Shown here in pieces: positions 8,801-15,304 of a DNA stretch of 64,000 bases. The notes beneath the pieces are model-generated. The model ran no database searches. It had not been told where the DNA came from and saw nothing but the letters and a program-made list of their open reading frames with translations. This stretch comes from Marinimicrobium agarilyticum DSM 16975. Lineage in GTDB: Bacteria; Pseudomonadota; Gammaproteobacteria; Pseudomonadales; Cellvibrionaceae. Every line of letters starts with the position of its first letter. Position 1 is the first letter of the stretch. The stretch spans positions 124,001-188,000 of the forward strand of contig NZ_AUHU01000005.1 in the NCBI RefSeq assembly GCF_000423345.1. The letters are read 5' to 3'. The translations under genes and the position numbers were made by a program.

Positions 8801-9057
8801 CCGACTGGGACGGCGGTAACTACACCCTGGAAGCCAGCGGTGATATGGCCGAATCCGAGTCTCTGGACCTGCGCTTGTTCAACCCCCAGGGTTATGAGCT
8901 GAAGTTGAACGCCAGCACCAACGAAGCGGGTGAACCCATCATAACCGGCGAGGCGCTGATCGATGGAGAAGTCATCGGCACCGTCGAAAGCCGCGATGGC
9001 GTGCCCGTGATTGTTTACCCCAATGGTGATGCCAACGAAGTCGAATCGCTTATTTAA
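5827..9057 (+). CDS. Large outer-membrane lipoprotein, unknown function
   Basis: A 1,076-aa protein with a lipoprotein signal peptide and a lipobox ending LVGC, followed by a GGSSGGG and Pro/Thr linker typical of exposed lipoproteins. Residues ~55-130 resemble a carboxypeptidase-regulatory-like Ig fold (VATKGVLKNARVTAYELD). The rest is Asp-rich and alternates helical and beta segments; the last third reads as repeated amphipathic beta strands. I chose the ATG at 5827 with AAGGA five bases upstream; ATG 5839 with GGAG is equally plausible, while a more upstream ATG lacks a ribosome site. Its stop overlaps the start of the next gene (TAATG), so the two are coupled. The family is not recognised. 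Confidence 0.75.
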   Translation: MENNMVKLKTPLTYLSVATLVALVGCGGSSGGGDNTPPPTTEPPVTEPGPVDEGSGVTLAGVATKGVLKNARVTAYELDDAGERLEGSVGSTETDGEGSYELELTSDYQGGPVEVEVTVVEGTTKMVCDASRCGDGERFSDIDLPVDFVLNAIVDKPVESDRIEAAVTAWSSMAAKRAKALIAEGGKDLAAARKQASAEVSQLVGFDIERTGSKGLSQISGASAEETQYAVMNAAVAELLFKEDGEVSLGEKLQKFTAALQDGSAGDADDSFNMANLSQAINDVINSSDGLDTDALDALSNQSAQYDAAGEAGFSPDYDEDLVVDENTTTEQKIAAYKSFVADARTWVSTLEATDTDSIAAAAEVDAEAIKASVDGKVQSQFQFVGEVLNQVGLFADANPEKLVALLNDGGSEPITITNTNGDTVGTAHIEATYDQGLVLSLSGTVAGDSGDAFAPFALALHTSITKGALEAFVTDDGQVSGLLNELAQNTELSLVGHVGDLSSDHFIQLRDLSVSVELANALQASEDGLFDADEADAAFRSAALSGGVTVFSAGNELTGDVEASMVRLNDDARLLGDYNSGPMNLERLRFTGDLQSADGRYAAGVTIAARLNNAASFDAFTWSDYSGARLAVNGEMTFSPIEALSTPVASDADATVVYYNDDWEGSYTPSIRDLYETGEPTSYFYVLDQESADALRETLAANVRDALPEVVTLRYYDYSISDYQEFDYNLTGFKTDAVLKSLDTFWVEGDLSVSLNLAEVVDIPGNDYQYYTVVPLSDNILSGSLDKNGYERGTSLTLDLADADLLNDVAAAFQAQTNRVGDDLHAFYLSTNNGGYYDVRNIDTDEYNLCLADREAYVNHRYGDTQFPTVMPGCAEFALKGEGIEGDPLAEADAELLEQGVIDGIQQRLSLNDTQMQELNVTSIRASASTEVSGGGFWADMYLPDLETADNFLKGSVTVSARLALPELPEARLTATFNRSAYEGGMVRINTDWDGGNYTLEASGDMAESESLDLRLFNPQGYELKLNASTNEAGEPIITGEALIDGEVIGTVESRDGVPVIVYPNGDANEVESLI

Positions 9058-10157
9058 TGGAAGAGCGTAATACGCGTCGCGTTAGCACAAGGTTGGGCTC
9101 CGGCCTGGCCTTGTTGCTTTTTATTTTTGCACCGCTGCCGACTCTAGCCGACAGCGGTGTTTTTGTATCCGTCACCCTGGATGGGTACAGCGAGCCAGAA
9201 CCCTTACTGGACACCGTGGAGGAGTGGGGCGAGTCCTTCGATAAAGGCGAGCGCCAATGGCTGCTCAATGAGTTCGAAGTTGGCTACCGGCTGAACAACG
9301 GCCTATCCATTGCCGTTGTTCAAAGAGGGCTGGCGTCAACTCGCATCAATGAGCGAGCGGCACAATACTACGGTCGCATCGAGCGCAACGAACCGTTGAC
9401 TGACGCAAATGTACCCATTGAACTGACCGTCTCTGGCTTTACAGGGCAGGGCGCCAGGCTCGGTTACACTCACCGCCAGGATCGTTGGAGTGCATCGGTC
9501 GATGTGTCGGTTTTTGAAGCCCAACACCTGATGGATGGTGGCCTATCCGGAAGCTTGACCACAAATACTGACGGCAGCTACCACATCGCCGCCGATGTGG
9601 ATTACCATTATTACCGGGACAGCCTGTTCAATCGCCCCAACATCGACCGCCCAACGGGCGTCGGTCACGCGCTGGACCTGAAGCTGGACTATCAAGTCAC
9701 CGATCGCTGGCAGCTATCCGTGCAGGCTGAGGATGTGTGGGCCGCCGTTGAATGGAATCGAGCCCCTTACACCGTCGCATCCGCCAACAGTCAGCGGCAG
9801 ACTTATGACGAAGCAGGTTTTGTGTCCTTTAATCCATTATTCGAGGGCACCGAAGGTTATCGGGAGGAGTACCGACAAACCATCGAGCCCCGATACCTCC
9901 TCTCCTCCGAATTCAAAAGCGGCCCTTGGTCCTTCAACACCCACCTGAAACACCAGTTCGGCACCTTGATGCCCGTTCTCGGTGTAGCCCGCCGTTGGCG
10001 GCCCGATACCGAATGGGGGCTGAGCTATGATCTGGAACGTCGCGTACTTGGCTTGAGTGCCAGCCATCACCGCTGGGTGTTAGCGTTTGCTACTGATGCT
10101 CTAGAGCTAGAGAAGGCCAAAGCGCTCTACCTGACACTGAGCTACAACCCCAGCTAA
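9057..10157 (+). CDS. Secreted, probably outer-membrane beta-barrel protein
   Basis: A 366-aa protein with a signal peptide cleaved around TLADS (residue ~32). The remainder alternates aromatic and polar residues in strands separated by charged turns (YHIAADVDYHYYRDS, RWQLSVQAEDVW), as in outer-membrane barrels, though the last residue is Ser rather than the usual Phe. Translation is coupled to the large lipoprotein by a TAATG overlap. A lipoprotein plus a barrel made as a pair suggests a surface complex; what it does is unknown. Confidence 0.65.
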   Translation: MEERNTRRVSTRLGSGLALLLFIFAPLPTLADSGVFVSVTLDGYSEPEPLLDTVEEWGESFDKGERQWLLNEFEVGYRLNNGLSIAVVQRGLASTRINERAAQYYGRIERNEPLTDANVPIELTVSGFTGQGARLGYTHRQDRWSASVDVSVFEAQHLMDGGLSGSLTTNTDGSYHIAADVDYHYYRDSLFNRPNIDRPTGVGHALDLKLDYQVTDRWQLSVQAEDVWAAVEWNRAPYTVASANSQRQTYDEAGFVSFNPLFEGTEGYREEYRQTIEPRYLLSSEFKSGPWSFNTHLKHQFGTLMPVLGVARRWRPDTEWGLSYDLERRVLGLSASHHRWVLAFATDALELEKAKALYLTLSYNPS

Positions 10158-10161
10158 GTAA

Positions 10162-10206
10162 TTCTGCCCCCGGCGCCAGCGCCAACCAGGCCGAGCTCGA
10201 CACCGA
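10162..10206 (+). repeat. Short third remnant of the tannase sequence
   Basis: Bases here match about 210-255 of the tannase gene almost base for base (shared core GGCGCCAGCGCC, then CCGAGCTCGACA). It begins 4 nt after the stop of the barrel gene and then breaks off. Downstream it shares GTCGGTAGG and a GGAAGCT...GCTAA stretch with the region after the second tannase copy. Confidence 0.75.
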
Positions 10207-10272
10207 AGAGCTTGCAAGTGTCGGTAGGAAGCTCGTATTTATCGAAGGAATAAATCTCCCGCTAAGACGTTA

Positions 10273-10293
10273 ACTGATTGAAACCCAATCAGT
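10273..10293 (+). promoter_or_regulatory. Hairpin next to ribosome binding site
   Basis: ACTGATTG-AAACC-CAATCAGT is a perfect 8-bp stem with a 5-base loop. It ends directly before AGGAGG, the ribosome site of the Ala-rich protein gene. It could stabilise the 5' end of the mRNA, or be an operator. Confidence 0.55.
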
Positions 10294-10307
10294 AGGAGGT
10301 CTTAGTC

Positions 10308-10790
10308 ATGAAAAAATCAACACTTGTACTCGCCATCGCTTCCGTTCTGGCTCTGCCAAGTTCGGCCCAATCCATCAATGCTGACGCCGAGTCTGATGCT
10401 CGCGTTAACGCCAACGCCCAGATGCAGACCTCTGGCGCTCGTGAAGCCAGTGAGCCAACCGACGAACAGGGACAGGGCGCGGCTCAGGCTGCCGTTCAGA
10501 GTGGCGTTGAGACTGCTTCGGAGGTTCGCACCCAGGCTGAGTCGCAAGCTGCTGCTGCGGTGGAGTCGGCCAGTGTTGCCGCAGCGACTGGCGCGGATGT
10601 GGCCGCCGAAGTCAGCCAGACGGTGAGCAATGAAGTGTCCAATTCCGTGAGCGCGGCAGCGGCGACGGCGGTGGATGCGGAAGTGGCTCAGCAGGTGAGT
10701 GCCGCCGTGGCCGACCAGGTGGCCACTGAAGCGGCCGGGGCCGTTGAAGCCTCCGTCAATCAGGCACTCAACGCCAATATCACTCGCTAA
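10308..10790 (+). CDS. Secreted alanine-rich low-complexity protein
   Basis: A 160-aa protein with a clear signal peptide (cleavage after SSAQS, ~residue 22). The mature part is dominated by Ala, Val, Ser, Glu, Gln and Asp with no Cys, Trp, Tyr or Phe, and has a quasi-periodic pattern (AAAVESASVAAAT, AAEVSQTVSNEVSNSVSAAA). That favours long amphipathic helices or an alanine coiled coil. The strong AGGAGG site suggests high expression. It lies between two outer-membrane protein genes and is followed by a strong terminator. The family is not recognised. Confidence 0.7.
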   Translation: MKKSTLVLAIASVLALPSSAQSINADAESDARVNANAQMQTSGAREASEPTDEQGQGAAQAAVQSGVETASEVRTQAESQAAAAVESASVAAATGADVAAEVSQTVSNEVSNSVSAAAATAVDAEVAQQVSAAVADQVATEAAGAVEASVNQALNANITR

Positions 10791-10805
10791 CATCCCTGTT
10801 AATTG

Positions 10806-10841
10806 ACACCGGCGGGCATCAGCCCGACCGGTGTTTTTTTT
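10806..10841 (+). terminator. Rho-independent terminator abutting next gene's RBS
   Basis: Stem ACACCGG/CCGGTGT continues through GGGC/GCCC with loop ATCA, followed by eight T. The T-tract runs straight into GGAG, the ribosome site of the next gene, so termination and read-through are set in the leader of that gene. Confidence 0.85.
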
Positions 10842-10853
10842 GGAGTCATTGCC

Positions 10854-11843
10854 ATGAATACACTACCCCGAATTGCGTTAACCCTTGCCGCCGCTTTGTC
10901 CAGCGTTGCCACCTTTGCTCAGGAGGGTGGGACGTCGGATAAAAAGGCTGATTTCAATGTGAAACTCCAGGCCGGCGGTGCCTATGATTCGACGCTGTCG
11001 GTTGCGTCGCTGGACCAGATATCCAACCAGGGCGACTGGGCGAATGTATTGTACGGCCGGGTCGGTGGTGAGCTTTATCCGACCGAGCGAATCACCTTGA
11101 AAGGCAGCTACAGCCTATCCTCGCGCCGCTATCACGAGGTCAGCGAATTCGATCAGGACCTGGGTATCGCGTCGCTGGATGCCGCCATCGACCTGGCGGG
11201 CATCACCTGGGGCCTGAGCCGCCATATGGCCGACGCCGAGCTTGCGTCCGAGCCCTTGCTGGATCTGACTCAAAACAGCCTCTACGCCGCTAAATTGTTT
11301 AGCTCGGGTGTTTATGTTCGCGGGGCTTACACCGACAGCGAAAAGCGGTTCGAGAACAATCGTGACCGCAATGCCGATGACGAGGAGCTGGCTGCCGATG
11401 TGTATTATTTTCTCAATGAGTCACGCACGTTCTGGTCATTGGGTGTGGGTCGTCAGGTGGAGCACGCCCATTCGCCGGCGTTCGATAACACCGCGCTTAA
11501 ATTGCGTGCTCGCTATTCCCACACCGGTTCGATAGCGGGTCAGGAAAGCAGGATTCAGCTGGGCTGGCGCTATCAGGATCGGGACTACGGCAACGAGGAG
11601 TCGCTGCCTGTCACCGACAGCGGAACCGAACAAGGGCTGCCTGGAACCGGTAGCGCCATGTCACCAACCGGCAGGGGCACCCGGCATGACCGCAGTCATG
11701 TGGTCGAAGCGATCTGGACACTGAGTTTTCTGGAGTGGCTGGCACTGGAAACCAAAGTGGAGCACGGGAACTACCGCTCGAATTTCGATGCGGCGGATTA
11801 CCGGGAAACCGGCGTATCGGCGCTATTGAGTGTGGAGTTCTAA
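10854..11843 (+). CDS. Outer-membrane beta-barrel protein
   Basis: A 329-aa protein with a signal peptide ending in ATFAQ (~residue 23) and a run of amphipathic strands ending in a C-terminal Phe (SALLSVEF), the classical signature for BAM-dependent barrel insertion. The ATG at 10854 has GGAG 8 nt upstream; a longer in-frame start would lie inside the terminator of the preceding gene and was rejected. The ligand is unknown. The S8 protease gene converges on it with a 6-nt gap. Confidence 0.7.
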   Translation: MNTLPRIALTLAAALSSVATFAQEGGTSDKKADFNVKLQAGGAYDSTLSVASLDQISNQGDWANVLYGRVGGELYPTERITLKGSYSLSSRRYHEVSEFDQDLGIASLDAAIDLAGITWGLSRHMADAELASEPLLDLTQNSLYAAKLFSSGVYVRGAYTDSEKRFENNRDRNADDEELAADVYYFLNESRTFWSLGVGRQVEHAHSPAFDNTALKLRARYSHTGSIAGQESRIQLGWRYQDRDYGNEESLPVTDSGTEQGLPGTGSAMSPTGRGTRHDRSHVVEAIWTLSFLEWLALETKVEHGNYRSNFDAADYRETGVSALLSVEF

Positions 11844-11849
11844 TTCCTG

Positions 11850-13220
11850 TTACTGCAGCAGGCCGTGGCCGAAAATCGGGTCGCGGCCCGCCTCTCCAAG
11901 GTCTTTCGCTTGCCCGGCCAGATACTGCACCACGTTTTCACTTGAGGCCAGTTGCCTGGCCAATGCACAGGCCACATGGGCGGTCACCGTCGGTGCCGCC
12001 ATGGAAGTGCCGCTCTCATGACCAAACTCCCCGGTGCCCCGGGTGGTGCGTACCGACACGCCGGGGCCGGCGAAATCGATGTGCTCCCCCCGATTGGCCC
12101 AGCGATACACCTGCCCGTCGGCATCCACGGCGGTACTGGCGATCACGCCACTGTAGGCCGCTGGGTAAAGCGGCGGGGCGGCCGGGCCTTCATTACCTGC
12201 TGCCGCGACCACGACGGTACCGCCAGCGATAATCCGCTCCATGGCGGTGGCGAGTACGCGATTGTCGGGCCCCGTGAGGCTCATATTGATCACGCTTACG
12301 TCCTGCTCGGTCAGCCATTCCAGGCCCGATACTAAATGCATCATGGTGGCGCCCTGGGCGTATTGGTTGCGGCTGTAGAACACCGAGGCGTTATAGAGTG
12401 TCGCCCCCGGTAAGCGCGCGGGTACTCCGTCAATAATTCCCAGCATCAGCCCGGCTACGGCCGTGCCATGTCCGGTGGGCGGCCCTGTCTGTGCCGTGCC
12501 CTCGGGGTCCGGTAAAAAGTTTCGCTCCACAATGCGGCTGTTGATCAGCCCGGGATGCTCGGTGGCGATGGCGGTATCGATCATGCCCACCTTCACTGCC
12601 TGTGCGCACACCGGTTGACGTGGGCGCTCGGCGGATTCCGGCGATGAATTGTCGGCCTGAGGCCTGTAGATGTGATTGCGGTCCAGTCGTTCGGCCAGGT
12701 CGGCCGGCAAGGCGCTTTGCAGCGCGGCGTAGGAATCCAGTTGCGGGGGCACCCGGAAGCGCACCATCTCCAGCCCCAGCTTGGGTAGGCGCTTCTGCTC
12801 CAGAATCTCGACGTTCAGCGGTTCCAGCAGCGACAGTTCCCCGGGCGCAAGCATCAGCAGCCACTCGTGCTGCACGGCGCGCCAGCCGTCTTCCACCTCC
12901 ACGTCCATAAACAGCAGGACGCCCCGGGAGTCCAGTATCGGCATACGGCTGGGAAGGGCGCCCAGGGGTTCTGCCGGTGGGCGCAGGGTGTCGGGCAGTT
13001 GCTCCGGCAACGGGGCCGTGAGTCGGCGCTCCAGGGCACTGGTGACATCAGGGAGGGAATCCCGGTGCACGCGCTCTATGGAGTCAATAGAGCGGTCCAC
13101 CCGGTCGGTCACCGCGGAGGGCAAATCCAGTTGCGCCTGGGCGACGGTGCCCAGGCCCAGCAGGCATAGCACCAGCGGGCGCAACCGGGTCAGTCTGGCC
13201 GGTCGGGGGTTGGCTTTCAT
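11850..13220 (-). CDS. S8 family (subtilisin-like) serine peptidase, secreted
   Basis: A 456-aa protein. An N-terminal signal (hydrophobic VLCLLGLGTVAQA) is followed by a ~170-residue propeptide-like region and then the subtilase domain. The triad is Asp in KVGMIDTAI, His in TGHGTAVAG and Ser in GTSMAAPTV; the oxyanion Asn is in AAGNEGP. It ends shortly after the catalytic Ser, so there is no long C-terminal extension. It is divergent from an ECF sigma/anti-sigma operon and next to surface-protein genes, suggesting a joint envelope function or regulation. Substrate unknown. Confidence 0.88.
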   Translation of the reverse strand: MKANPRPARLTRLRPLVLCLLGLGTVAQAQLDLPSAVTDRVDRSIDSIERVHRDSLPDVTSALERRLTAPLPEQLPDTLRPPAEPLGALPSRMPILDSRGVLLFMDVEVEDGWRAVQHEWLLMLAPGELSLLEPLNVEILEQKRLPKLGLEMVRFRVPPQLDSYAALQSALPADLAERLDRNHIYRPQADNSSPESAERPRQPVCAQAVKVGMIDTAIATEHPGLINSRIVERNFLPDPEGTAQTGPPTGHGTAVAGLMLGIIDGVPARLPGATLYNASVFYSRNQYAQGATMMHLVSGLEWLTEQDVSVINMSLTGPDNRVLATAMERIIAGGTVVVAAAGNEGPAAPPLYPAAYSGVIASTAVDADGQVYRWANRGEHIDFAGPGVSVRTTRGTGEFGHESGTSMAAPTVTAHVACALARQLASSENVVQYLAGQAKDLGEAGRDPIFGHGLLQ

Positions 13221-13360
13221 AATGACGTATCCGGTGAGGGTGAGCGCTTGGCCCGAGGGCCACCTGTTACTATAACGGCCTCACCCGATAAAAAATTCCT
13301 GGGGTCGGGAATAAAAAAACCGCTGGCCCGTTAACAGGGTACAACAGAAAGGTGCTGTCT

Positions 13361-13852
13361 ATGAAAAGTGATTTGACCGAGGTGTTGCCTCAGCTCAGGC
13401 GGTTTGCTTACTCGCTCACCGGGTCGATGGACGATGCCGACGACCTGCTACAGAGCACGGTAGAGCGAGCGCTGAACCGTACTGTACCCGAAGGCGTGGA
13501 ATTGACGAAGTGGCTGTTCCGGGTCTGCCGGAATTTGTGGATCGACGGTTACCGCTCTCAGAAGGTCCGCCAGGAAGCGACTTTGCAGCCGCAACTGCAG
13601 GAGCGCGAAATTGTCGACGGAGAGCGGGCCATGTCGAGCGAAGTCGAGCTCGATCAGGTCAGCCGCGCCATGGATAAACTGCCGGACGACCAGCGTTTGG
13701 TGCTGTCGTTGGTGGCCGTCCAGGGCCTGTCCTACAAGGAGGCAGCCGCCACGCTGGAAATACCCCCGGGAACCGTGATGAGCCGCCTGGCTCGCGCCCG
13801 AACCGCTCTCATACAAAGCCTGAACTTACCTGTAGCGAGGACCCGCTCATGA
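13361..13852 (+). CDS. ECF-type RNA polymerase sigma factor
   Basis: A 163-aa protein with sigma region 2 (FAYSLTGSMDDADDLLQSTVERAL, given here in part: DADDLLQ) and region 4 (QRLVLSLVAVQGLSYKEAA, then EIPPGTVMSRLARAR as the DNA-reading helix). The size is normal for ECF sigmas. The ATG at 13361 has AAAGG 8 nt upstream; a GTG three codons earlier is less likely. The stop overlaps the anti-sigma start (ATGA), so the pair is made together. It probably controls envelope genes nearby, including its own operon; no promoter motif could be confirmed. Confidence 0.88.
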   Translation: MKSDLTEVLPQLRRFAYSLTGSMDDADDLLQSTVERALNRTVPEGVELTKWLFRVCRNLWIDGYRSQKVRQEATLQPQLQEREIVDGERAMSSEVELDQVSRAMDKLPDDQRLVLSLVAVQGLSYKEAAATLEIPPGTVMSRLARARTALIQSLNLPVARTRS

Positions 13853-14580
13853 ACATCAACGATGAAACCCTGTCGGCCTTTCTGGATGGCGAACTGCCCC
13901 CGGCCGAAATGGAGCAGGTTCGCGCCCGGCTGGCTGAAGATCCGGCACTGGCGGACCGCCTGGCGGAGCTGAGCGCCGTGGACGAACTGGTCAGCGAACG
14001 GGCCCGGGCCATTGATGAAAGGCCACTGCCGAGTGCCGTTCAAAAGATGCTGTCGGAAGAGGATGCCAGGCCTGAATCCGCCCAGGTGATTGCCTTTCCC
14101 TTGTGGCGACGCGCCCGTCAGGCCCTGAACGCGCAAACCGGCATTGCGGCCGCTATTGCGTTGGCGTTCGGGTTCGGACTGGCCGAGGTCACCGACAATG
14201 CCGGGAGTCCGCAAGTCGACGCTTTTCAGCCGGTCGCCGAGCGTCTGGAAACGCTGCCCAGCGGCACCACCGAAACCCTGCCCGATGGCCGGGAAATTAC
14301 CCCCCGTCTCACCTTTGTGAATCGGGACGGGCAGCACTGCCGGCAGTACCGGGTAACCGGCGCGGGCGAGCGGTCGGAGAACATCGCCTGCCGCGCCCAA
14401 CAGACCGAGGCCGGCTGGGAAGAGTTGGCCAGTATTCGGCAGCGGGCCGTGGAGCCCGGCAGCTATCAGACCGCCAGCGGTGGCTCATTGCTGGACAGCG
14501 CGCTCGACCAGATGATGGCCGGCGACATCATTGAGCCGGAGCAGGAAAAGCAATTGATTGAGCGCAATTGGCAGCAGTAA
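13849..14580 (+). CDS. Membrane anti-sigma factor
   Basis: A 243-aa protein. The N-terminal anti-sigma domain (MNINDETLSAFLDGELPP) matches the start typical of RsiW/RseA-like factors but lacks the HxxxCxxC zinc motif. A single transmembrane helix lies at about residues 97-112, and a periplasmic C-terminal domain with two Cys (near 163 and 182) follows, probably the sensor part. It overlaps the sigma gene by 4 nt. Release of the sigma factor would need proteolysis or a conformational change; the neighbouring S8 peptidase is a possible but unproven partner. Confidence 0.82.
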   Translation: MNINDETLSAFLDGELPPAEMEQVRARLAEDPALADRLAELSAVDELVSERARAIDERPLPSAVQKMLSEEDARPESAQVIAFPLWRRARQALNAQTGIAAAIALAFGFGLAEVTDNAGSPQVDAFQPVAERLETLPSGTTETLPDGREITPRLTFVNRDGQHCRQYRVTGAGERSENIACRAQQTEAGWEELASIRQRAVEPGSYQTASGGSLLDSALDQMMAGDIIEPEQEKQLIERNWQQ

Positions 14581-14619
14581 CCATGCTCAGTCGTTTACCA
14601 GACAATCGGGAGGTAACGT

Positions 14620-15126
14620 ATGAAAAAGCCAATAGTCGCCCTGATGATGGTTCTGTTGATCAGCGCCTGTGCGGCACCCAAGGTTTACCAACCCGCCTCA
14701 GACGGCGGCTACGGCTACCGGGAAAGTCAGATTGCCGATAACCGGTACCGTGTGTCGTTCAAAATGCGCGGTGACACCCAGTTTGAGGCCATGGATTACG
14801 CTCTGCTTCGGGCCGCCGAACTGACGTTGATGGCGGACTACGACTGGTTTGTGGTTGCCGATCGGCACGTCGATGGTGAGAAGCGGGAGCCAAGCACTGG
14901 CGTAAACGCGAGCCGCACCCGGGAGGTAGAGCGCCACTGCGGTTTGCTCGGCTGCACCACAAGCTCCCGTCCCTCCACCACTTACGGCGCCGAGATCAGT
15001 TCGGGTAACCGGGCCGAGTCGGAAGTGATTCTGGAAATCCGCTTGGGCAAGGGTGTACGCCCCACGGAGGTCGACAGCTATGACGCCCTGGAGGTGCGGA
15101 ACAATCTGCGAAAGCGTGCGAATTAA
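14620..15126 (+). CDS. Small lipoprotein, CC0125/CC1285-like
   Basis: A 168-aa protein with a lipoprotein signal whose lipobox is LISAC. The mature part (GYGYRESQIADNRYRVSF, FEAMDYALLRAAELT) resembles the CC0125/CC1285 lipoprotein family: a compact domain with an aligned helix and a Tyr/Trp-rich strand. It has a good ribosome site (GGGAGGT) and follows the anti-sigma gene by 39 nt, so it is likely the third gene of that operon. The molecular role of the family is unknown. Confidence 0.7.
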   Translation: MKKPIVALMMVLLISACAAPKVYQPASDGGYGYRESQIADNRYRVSFKMRGDTQFEAMDYALLRAAELTLMADYDWFVVADRHVDGEKREPSTGVNASRTREVERHCGLLGCTTSSRPSTTYGAEISSGNRAESEVILEIRLGKGVRPTEVDSYDALEVRNNLRKRAN

Positions 15127-15212
15127 AAAAGCGGCGGCTGCAATCCTGGCTTAACAGGGGGGCCGCCGAGTCTGAGGTTGGGCGGAATCGCGAATCGGTT
15201 GCTCTTGATCTT

Positions 15213-15241
15213 TCACATTTCAGCGACTTTTTAGTCACATT
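15213..15241 (+). promoter_or_regulatory. Direct repeat TCACATT, candidate response-regulator site
   Basis: TCACATT occurs twice with a 22-bp period, two helical turns, between the lipoprotein gene and the TonB receptor gene; an inverted GACT/AGTC lies between them. OmpR/PhoB-type regulators bind direct repeats of this sort, and one is encoded just downstream. Confidence 0.35.
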
Positions 15242-15304
15242 GGCGCTGTTAACCTCCCACCGTTTGATCAACTAACTACGGTCGATTCTCGGAGGGATAG
15301 CAAC

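Noticed and set aside
10317-10793. Antisense frame of 158 codons opposite the Ala-rich protein
   Set aside because: A direct consequence of the Ala/Val/Ser codon pattern; the sense gene has a signal peptide and strong ribosome site.
15130-15175. Terminator in the gap after the CC0125-like lipoprotein
   Set aside because: The G+C stem has its T-run only on the minus strand, where no gene reads into it.
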